NCBI GenBank assembly: GCA_964019335.1
Contig: OZ025650.1
Span: 509,001-573,000 of the forward strand
Length of the DNA stretch: 64,000 bases
DNA from: Diplonema japonicum
Taxonomy: Eukaryota > Euglenozoa > Diplonemea > Diplonemida > Diplonemidae
Direction of reading: 5' to 3'
The notes under the pieces were generated by a model. It worked only from the letters and a program-made list of their open reading frames with translations. It was not told where the DNA came from and ran no database searches. The position numbers and the translations under genes were made by a program. This document shows positions 57,714 through 64,000 of this stretch, one piece after another. Positions within the stretch are counted from its first letter, which is position 1. Each line of letters opens with the position of its first letter.

Positions 57714-59456
57714 TCAAGGACCCCAAAATGGGGAGTATGCTTCAAGGATTGAGGGATCGTTGTACTTTTTCGCCATAAGGTCGAAAAGGTTGCGGTATTG
57801 ACCTGTGTGAAACTGGAAACTATAATGCAGGAACATACCCTTGTAGTCCTTCACGAACCTTTCCACCATGTGCAACTTGGAAGGGTTTACCTTTCTGTAG
57901 ATGAAGAACAGTGCTTTCCTGACCTCGTTGTCTGTATTCAACGGAGTACCGTTCAGAGCGTCGTCCAGCTCCGATGAGTGTAGGGACGACGGGATAGAAC
58001 CTTCACGCTGTAAGGGGAACGATAAGTCTGCCAGAGATGAATCGAGGAGAGGTGAGATGCTGGGGCTGAGCGTGGCCGTGCGGCTGAAAGAGAATCTCTC
58101 CTTGACTGCGTCAAAGGAGATGTTGGACGAGATGGCAACAGCAAGGTATGGGGTGCTCCTCAGTCTGCCTTTGAAGAATTGAAGAAGAGTTTTGTACGTG
58201 GGAGTAGGATCGCGCTCAAGATACTCGAGAACAGGCTCAACAAGCATTCCGATACGAGAGTCGCATTGCTGCACTGCCTGCGTGCACAGCATCGTGATCT
58301 TTGCCTCACTGCGGTAGGAGAAGGTATCGCCTTCAGTGAAAACGTAACCTTCGTCAAAAGAGTTTGCAGATGCTTTGTACGGCAAGCCCACAAGGTCGCA
58401 CGCTGGGTATGTCTCGGCGAGGATGGTGATCTGCACGCCGGTGGGAACAGAATTAAGGTAAGTTTTCCAATCGTGCTGCGTGAAGCCTCCCGCCACAAGC
58501 ATTCCTGAGTACTCATCAGCCATTCCCACGATACTGATAAATAAATTATCGCCAGGCATCGACCCGCGCACCAGCCACTCAAGACCCTTCACGAGGTCTT
58601 CCCTCGATCTGGCGGCAAGCTCATTGCATTGTGTCAGTGGGTGCTTCCTAGCGAAGAATGCACGTATCTGGTCAGTGGACCTCTGGGCATTATCGAAGCC
58701 ATTCGACACAGTGACGAGCAGGGCTTTCGATGATCCCGATCGTCTCCTTTCGCTGCGTTCGTGCTTCTTGTAAGTGTACCTCTGCGGTATCTTCGGTATG
58801 AGCAAGGATGTGTTGGCTTCGAGCCCTAGCCCACGACGACGAGAAGGGTACGTGCGGTGCACTGGCTCAAGACGTATGTTGTGCGTGATGTTTGCATACT
58901 CCGCTAATTTTTTGATGTTTTTCAAAAGAATGTGTAGGTCTTCAGAAGGTAGGACACCCCCTGCACCGTTTTGATCGACAAGTGAGCATCGCACAGGGTC
59001 GTAGTCAAAGTGTGTGGCAAGCCCTACAAGATCCCACCCCCTCCTTGTCTGGATGAACTCCTCGACTCCGTCGTGCAGCGTACCAACGAATCTCACCACA
59101 TCGCCGCTTGGGGCCCTGAAGACCACCGACCTGTCGCCTCCTGAGTCACCACCGAACCTGATATTGTGTGGCACCCCGGACATATCAGCCAGCTTCACCA
59201 GTTTTTCAAGAATATGCTCGGCCTCATCTGCAGGGAGAATACCCCCTCTTCCACTCTCGTCGGAAAGATGCCTAATCGCAGCGTCGTAGTACAATCTCCT
59301 GGCCTCACCCTTTTCTTGCCAATCACCACCTTCAAACACCCATTCCACGAGGAACCCATCCTCCTCAGAGAACTTGATGTATGCACCATTCGGCGATCTG
59401 AACTGAACGCAGGAGGCTCCTCCTTCGCTGCTGTCAGATGTATGTACGCTGGACAT
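57714..59456 (-). CDS. Metacaspase-like pseudopeptidase with N-terminal tandem repeat
   Basis: 580 residues from the ATG at 59456. Residues 244-365 align with the active metacaspase at 9278-10505 (KALLVTVSNG, GLEWLVRGSMPGDNLF, ...DLVGLPY). The His of the dyad is replaced by Met312 (SIVGMADE) and the catalytic Cys by Tyr350 (LAETYPACD), so it cannot work as a cysteine peptidase. Residues 16-105 and 108-198 are tandem repeats (VQFRSPNGAYIKF / VVFRAPSGDVVRF; DESGRGGILPADE / DQNGAGGVLPSED; VPHNIRF / ITHNIRL) with EF-loop-like Asp/Gly segments. A regulatory role, as for inactive metacaspases of trypanosomes, is inferred. Confidence 0.82.
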   Translation of the reverse strand: MSSVHTSDSSEGGASCVQFRSPNGAYIKFSEEDGFLVEWVFEGGDWQEKGEARRLYYDAAIRHLSDESGRGGILPADEAEHILEKLVKLADMSGVPHNIRFGGDSGGDRSVVFRAPSGDVVRFVGTLHDGVEEFIQTRRGWDLVGLATHFDYDPVRCSLVDQNGAGGVLPSEDLHILLKNIKKLAEYANITHNIRLEPVHRTYPSRRRGLGLEANTSLLIPKIPQRYTYKKHERSERRRSGSSKALLVTVSNGFDNAQRSTDQIRAFFARKHPLTQCNELAARSREDLVKGLEWLVRGSMPGDNLFISIVGMADEYSGMLVAGGFTQHDWKTYLNSVPTGVQITILAETYPACDLVGLPYKASANSFDEGYVFTEGDTFSYRSEAKITMLCTQAVQQCDSRIGMLVEPVLEYLERDPTPTYKTLLQFFKGRLRSTPYLAVAISSNISFDAVKERFSFSRTATLSPSISPLLDSSLADLSFPLQREGSIPSSLHSSELDDALNGTPLNTDNEVRKALFFIYRKVNPSKLHMVERFVKDYKGMFLHYSFQFHTGQYRNLFDLMAKKYNDPSILEAYSPFWGP

Positions 59457-59790
59457 CCTGCCTGGAACATGATGGTACGAAGGAGAAAGGGTGGAATAAA
59501 AAGAGAGCGAAAGAAAGAATGAACAACTATTTGCTTGTGTCATGATTTTTTGTGTACTTATTCCATATTAGACTTTACGTATCTTAAGAGCAAAGCAAAC
59601 CCCAACCGCAGATATTACGTACAGGTGAAGCAAACGGTTGGATCTGCTGTGGACTTGGTTGTGGAAACAAACAAGCCTAGCAGCAATACTGTTGTCTTGG
59701 CGGCTTGCCGATGTGTCGTCGAGAAAGCATACCAAGCGTGTTACCTGAAAACGGCCGCAGTGCCATCTGTGTTGTGAGATTTGAATTGTG
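59457..59790. other. Intergenic stretch
   Basis: No gene supported. Minus-strand frame 59568-59804 overlaps the spliced end of the CDKL gene and has no family match. Confidence 0.6.
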
Positions 59791-61229
59791 TCATACATCA
59801 GCAACGGTTATAGCACTTCCCGAAGAAGGGCGCTGAGTACGTTCCAAGAGAAAAGGTTCCGTCGTGTTGCGCGACACGCTTGACGAACGCACCTGTGGGC
59901 GAACATATGAACTGCAAACATCAAGCATACCGTGCCAGACTGCATGAACAGCGTGTGACCCGGTTGCTTATCGATACTTATAAAGGGGTTTGAAGGGTTG
60001 AGGTTAAGCAACGGGTTTGACCCCAGAGGAGGGGGCTTCACCTCGCTCAGCCGCGGTAGCTGCTTCTTAGGCTTCTTCTTCGGGGCTATACAGATCCCAC
60101 CCGATGACCTCACAATGTTGGTAGGAGGTGTCGGGTTCGAGCGCAGCACGAGACGCTTCTTTGTCGATGCGTAGCTATCGTCTCTTTTACTTTTCTCCCT
60201 CTCTTTCTCCTTTGCTCGTTCTTTTTCCTTTTCCTTTTCTTTCTCCTTGCCTCTATCACTCTCAGGATCACCTTGACCGTGTTGGAACAAGTAAGCGCTG
60301 CTCTTCCACAAGGGGTTGATCTTACTGCTCATCTCTGTATTATAGTCACCGTCGAACCAAGGATGCCGCAGCGCCTCTTCACTGCTTACTCGTTTCACGG
60401 GGCTCAACTGGAGCAAGCACTTCAGGAACTGGATTGCTTTCCTGGAAGCTTTGCCGCGGAAATATGTCTCGAGTGTTTCTGGATGCACAACTTTAGGAAG
60501 GGTGTAGCCCTCGAACCTTGGGTTGTTGTTGAAGGTGGTGACCTGCGAAGGGGAGAAGTTCCCGAGCATCTTTTGGATGAGGAAGAGTTGGCCGGCTTCC
60601 GATTCCCCAGGGAACAACGCCTGTGCGTCGATCATCTCACTCATAATGCACCCGATGGACCATATGTCGACTTTCTCATCATAGTTAGTAGTTCCAAGCA
60701 GCAGCTCCGGCGACCTGTACCATCTTGTCGCCACGTAGTCGGTGTACTCGGGTATCGGTGTGTTCTGCGCAGAAGGCCTCGCAAAACCAAAATCACAAAG
60801 CTTCAAAGTTTTCTCTTTCGAGTTGATCAGAAGGTTCTCTGGCTTAATATCCCGATGCAGCACGTTTGCTGAATGGCATGAGTGGATCGCTTCTAGCAGC
60901 ATGTAAGTAAATCTTTTCACCAGATCAGCCGGCAATCCTTTTGGGTAATTCTCCAACACTTCCAAAAGGTTCTTTCCCACGTACTCGAAGACGAGGTACA
61001 GTCTGCCCTTTCTTCTGAAAGCCTCTTTCAGTCCGACTATGCCCCTGCGGTCTCTCAGCATTCTGAGAACTTTTACCTCTCTCAGAGTTGTTTTTTTCAC
61101 CATCTCATCTTCTTCTGATTCTTTGAACTTCTTAACGGCTACTAGCTCACCCGTCTCCCTGTTCCTGCATCGAAGCACAATGCCGTAGGCACCTTCTCCC
61201 ACCGAATCGAGTACTTCGTATTTGTTCAT
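59791..61229 (-). CDS. CDKL-type CMGC protein kinase
   Basis: 466-residue Ser/Thr kinase near the CDKL group, whose members control flagellar length or axonemal function. Catalytic domain residues 4-290: GEGAYGIV, Lys33, HRDIKPEN (Asp127), DFG (Asp146), activation TDY (Thr163-Tyr165) in EYTDYVATRWYRSPE. A Lys/Glu/Arg-rich linker and a short Pro-rich tail follow. A 38-nt phase-0 intron (59893-59930, GTATGC...GCCCACAG) lies near the end; the last exon encodes VRSSSVSRNTTEPF and ends TVADV. Behind the acceptor CTCCTCCAG a two-codon upstream frame (ATG ACT TAG) precedes the ATG at 61229. Confidence 0.92.
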
Positions 61230-61911
61230 TCTAAGTCATAGCACACCTGGAGGAGTGACGGGGGCACTAGCAAAAATAAGTAAGTGTAAAGAAACAGAAA
61301 GCAACTTAAGAATTGTGGATGGGTGGCTGAGAGGGCAATGGAAAGGAACTTTAAATGCGGTTGCACTGCCACCTGCAAAGTGGCGGAGGACCCAGACACT
61401 CAACGCAGTAACCTGTCTCAATCCACATCACATGAATGCACCAAACGATAAATAGAAGAGACAGCCACCACTACAGTAAGCTGCTGCACCAACAACCAGC
61501 AAATGCGAACTAAACTTTCTCCAAGGCCGTTGGAACAAATGGGAAGAAACTCCGAAAGCAAAACACGAAGGAAAGAGAGAAGGTGCAAGCAATAAGTGGA
61601 TTCAGAAGGCTGAGTTTCGAGATTACCAGCTGCAAGCACCAAGAAAAGACCAACAAGAACGTCTGCCCGAAGACAAGGGAATACAGCACATAGGGGTTAA
61701 GGAAAGAGTGAATAATATAAGGGAGGCAAGTTAAGAATGGGACAAAGGTCTGGCTCAGAGCTGTGTCGGTATGGTATCTAAGCAACATCATCAGGCCGTT
61801 CTCTGCAACCGCGAGGAACAAAGCTGAGGAACTACTCCGTGACACTGACTCACCGGGGCAATCTATCCTTCTCGGGTAGTAACAGAACAGTTAGACAGAT
61901 CACAGTTGTAG
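61230..61911. other. Long intergenic stretch
   Basis: No gene called. A minus-strand frame at 61510-61845 starts with GTG and is hydrophobic because of pyrimidine-rich sequence. One C-box-like CTGATGA near 61785 with a CTGA about 30 bp on was judged too weak for a snoRNA. Confidence 0.55.
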
Positions 61912-63234
61912 CTACTTCAGAGGAGTAGGGTTAATTGGCACTTGGAACTTGGCCAATCTTGGCCAGAGTGCTTTATGAGCAATGATTGTAGACAAAGGTG
62001 TGCGGCCTCTGAATGTGGCCGAGTCAACACTCGACTCGTCCCACTTCCCGAGCGCCATGTGACAGTACTTGAACATGGCACGTATCTGGGGTATCTTTGT
62101 GCAAGACTCAGCAACGTTGTTATTGGGGTCCAGCGGGTCACACACGCTGACTGCAGTTGAGTGCACCTTTGGAGTGACTGGCGGCGGCACTGTCTCGCTG
62201 AGAGCGACAGACCTGTTCATAAAGTCAAACTCAAGTCCGTAGAATTTCAGGAATTCCTAAAAGAATGTTACTCAAAACGCAGCATACCTTGAGAAGGACA
62301 CCAGGTTGTATCTCTTCGCCGTTGTCCATAAGCTGGCACAGATGAAGTACCATTATGATGACTGAGAAAGACGAAAGACCACCCGATGGAACATCGTTGA
62401 GGTTGCACTGCGATAGAACGGTCCTGTGCTCGTGTTCTATGTAAGTTGTGTGGCATACCTGACAGCCATGATGACACTGCTGGCGGCGGGGTACTTTTGT
62501 AACTGGTGCTTGATGACAGACACAGAGGACCTGACAGGTGACTTCCCCGTCGTGATGGTGATGTTGCCCACGAGACCGGATTTCATGTTCTTTGCTTTCA
62601 GGAAAGCTCCTGTCTCCGATCCATCAAGTGTTCCCAGGATTTCAAACCCGTTCTGTGTCACACTCTGCACAAAGGCCTGGAAGGACTCCTGCAGGGGCGA
62701 CACGCAGTCCTCGATGACCATGTCGACGTCGGAAGCCGGGAGGGACAGGTTGTAGGCAAATGAGCCGTACACCTTGACAGTGGCTGAGGGCCATGTCCAC
62801 TGGGCCATCTCTTGCAGTGCGCTCCTCAGCATGTTTCTGGACGCTTTCTCCTCCTCCGTCAGGACCATGAACCTGCCGAAGCTCGTGACTTCTTCATTCA
62901 AAGATGTCTTGCTGATGTCCTCGACACCGCCGATCTTCAACCAAGGCGCAGCACTTCCTTCGCCACTGCTGCTGGCCTCGCTGCTTGACCCACAGCTCAG
63001 ATGATGTTCCTTGCTTCTCACACCCTTGGTTTTCCTGCCTCTGACACCGCTCCTTCTAGCTGCTTGCATCACGGTCCTAGGCATCCTGTTCAAGGTGTCA
63101 CTGCTGAGCTCGTCGGTCCCGTAGTCGGAGTCATGCCAACCCCCATGGGAATGTCCCCCATGCCCCCCATAGCCTCGCGCATTTTGAGTTCTCATCATGT
63201 TGTAGTTTGCAGGGGCATTCTGGCGGCCGCTCAT
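61912..63234 (-). CDS. Non-canonical poly(A) polymerase, TRF4/PAPD5-like
   Basis: 418-residue nucleotidyltransferase that adds short A tails to nuclear RNAs for surveillance. Three exons: 62459-63234, 62288-62423, 61912-62256; introns of 35 nt (phase 2) and 31 nt (phase 0), the latter the shortest here. The catalytic motif is YGSFAYNLSLPASDVDMVI with Asp169 and Asp171. The central domain continues across exons (CNLNDVPSGGLSSFSVIIMV, LKEFLKFYGLEFDF). The nucleotide-recognition block is DPLDPNNNVA. N-terminus is Gly/His/Ser-rich. Could equally be a terminal uridylyltransferase by family, but the TRF4 branch fits best. ATG at 63234. Confidence 0.9.
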
Positions 63235-63517
63235 TTTGCTAAGATTCCCTGTATGCACTAGAGAGTACAACAATATATCAAGGAGAGGGATAGGGCACCA
63301 TAGGGGAAACCATAAACAAATAAAGTGCGACATCAGCCACAACAAGAAGAGTGTGCTCCCGTGCTTCTGCACAGTGGTAAAATGGCAGCCCGTCTTCGAA
63401 TCAACAACAGATGGCAAGAGTGGGGTCACTGACAAACTATAAAAAAAAACACAACAAAAGGGGCCGCCTTGCACGTACTAAGAAGAAACAAAACACTAAA
63501 GAATATAAAAAAAAATA

Positions 63518-64000
63518 CTACGCCGCAACGTGGTCCATTTTCTCATCCCTTTTATCCTCTTCCTCCTGCAAGAATAATAACATTACAAATTGTAGATCAT
63601 ACCACAGACGGGGGAAGTTCATCTTCAGCGAAGGGACGCGGCCCTATCAAGTCTATGAAATCTTGACGTGTGATAGACTCGTGTTCCAGAAGGTGTTCTG
63701 CAATCTTCTTGATTTCCACTTTCTTCTCATCGATAAGGTCCATGGTGCGCTTGAAAGCTTTGTCAACAAGAAGCTTGGCTTCTATATCTATTGTACAAGA
63801 GATCTCTTCCGAGTAGGGCTTTCTAATGTTGGTTTCTGATGTACCAGGTGCCGGGTAGCTTACGACGTTCCCTAGTTTCTCACGTGCCATGCCGAAGGTG
63901 GCCACTGCAGAATAAGACATGCGGGTGACTTTCGACAGATCATCCTGCGCGCCTGTTGACAAATGCTTGAAGTGGTACAACTCAGAAGCACGTCCCCCGA
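63518..64000 (-). CDS. m-AAA protease, C-terminal part (AFG3/paraplegin-like), cut by window edge
   Basis: The C-terminal peptidase domain of an FtsH-type mitochondrial inner-membrane zinc protease that degrades unfolded membrane proteins. The visible 147 residues start in GGRASEL and include HLSTGAQDDLSKVTRMSY, KPYSEEI and IDLIGPRPF, which are diagnostic. The AAA module and zinc site lie beyond position 64000. A 37-nt phase-0 intron (63566-63602, GTATGA...TTCTTGCAG) precedes a 15-residue acidic last exon ending HVAA. Indicates a respiring or at least FtsH-containing mitochondrion. Confidence 0.9.

Noticed and set aside
61755-61800. Possible lone C/D snoRNA
   Set aside because: Box C is CTGATGA rather than RTGATGA, terminal pairing is three bases, and no rRNA match was found.
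61510-61845. Hydrophobic 111-residue minus-strand frame
   Set aside because: Same reason; GTG start and no family signal.
1-64000. Transposons, CRISPR arrays, prokaryotic operons
   Set aside because: No transposase, reverse transcriptase, terminal repeats or regular spacer arrays seen; introns and gene content are eukaryotic.

Overview
The window looks like nuclear DNA of a free-living flagellated protist, most likely a euglenozoan and perhaps a diplonemid (inference). Four things point there. (1) Every supported protein gene, about 33 over 64 kb, lies on the minus strand, often only 50-150 bp from the next, as in polycistronic kinetoplastid-type units. (2) Most start codons sit a few bases to about 30 bases behind a pyrimidine-rich stretch ending in AG, as expected for spliced-leader addition. 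(3) The elongation factor is EFL, not EF-1alpha. (4) A snoRNA cluster mixes box C/D RNAs with a single-hairpin H/ACA-like RNA carrying an AGA box. Unlike trypanosomatids, the genes carry about 26 cis-introns, nearly all 31-43 nt long, beginning mostly GTATG and often ending in a branch-like YAAC close to CACAG. Many sit near the stop codon.

Layout from low to high coordinate (transcription runs the other way). 1-19 kb: a Pro-rich hypothetical protein, a CAMK-type kinase with a C-terminal leucine-rich tail, serine carboxypeptidase, C-terminal-motor kinesin, ribosomal protein eL43, a small secreted protein, a PGAP5-like phosphoesterase, a myristoylatable metacaspase, an MlrC-family enzyme, a coiled-coil protein, a membrane C2HC protein, 3-hydroxyanthranilate dioxygenase and a five-exon Pro-rich protein. 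19-39 kb: a fasciclin membrane protein, three unrecognised proteins, an LRR protein, an EF-hand/WD40 protein, XPC/Rad4, a folliculin homologue, an adenylate cyclase with two GAF domains and the splicing factor SKIP.

39-45.7 kb: two identical EFL genes in a 1.9-kb direct repeat, 4,350 bp apart. The spacers carry at least 16 snoRNA-like elements. Several guides can be matched to conserved LSU rRNA, including the P-loop.

45.7-64 kb: a 2.2k-residue coiled-coil protein, two tiny spliced genes, a double-domain GT15 mannosyltransferase with apple-like domains, a small basic protein, a degenerate metacaspase that has lost both catalytic residues, a CDKL kinase, a TRF4-type nucleotidyltransferase, and the C-terminal end of a mitochondrial m-AAA protease cut by the window edge.

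There is no sign of an operon-like functional theme; neighbours are unrelated housekeeping, signalling and ciliary genes, as expected for a constitutively transcribed polycistron. rRNA matches were made from remembered conserved LSU sequence and were not computed.
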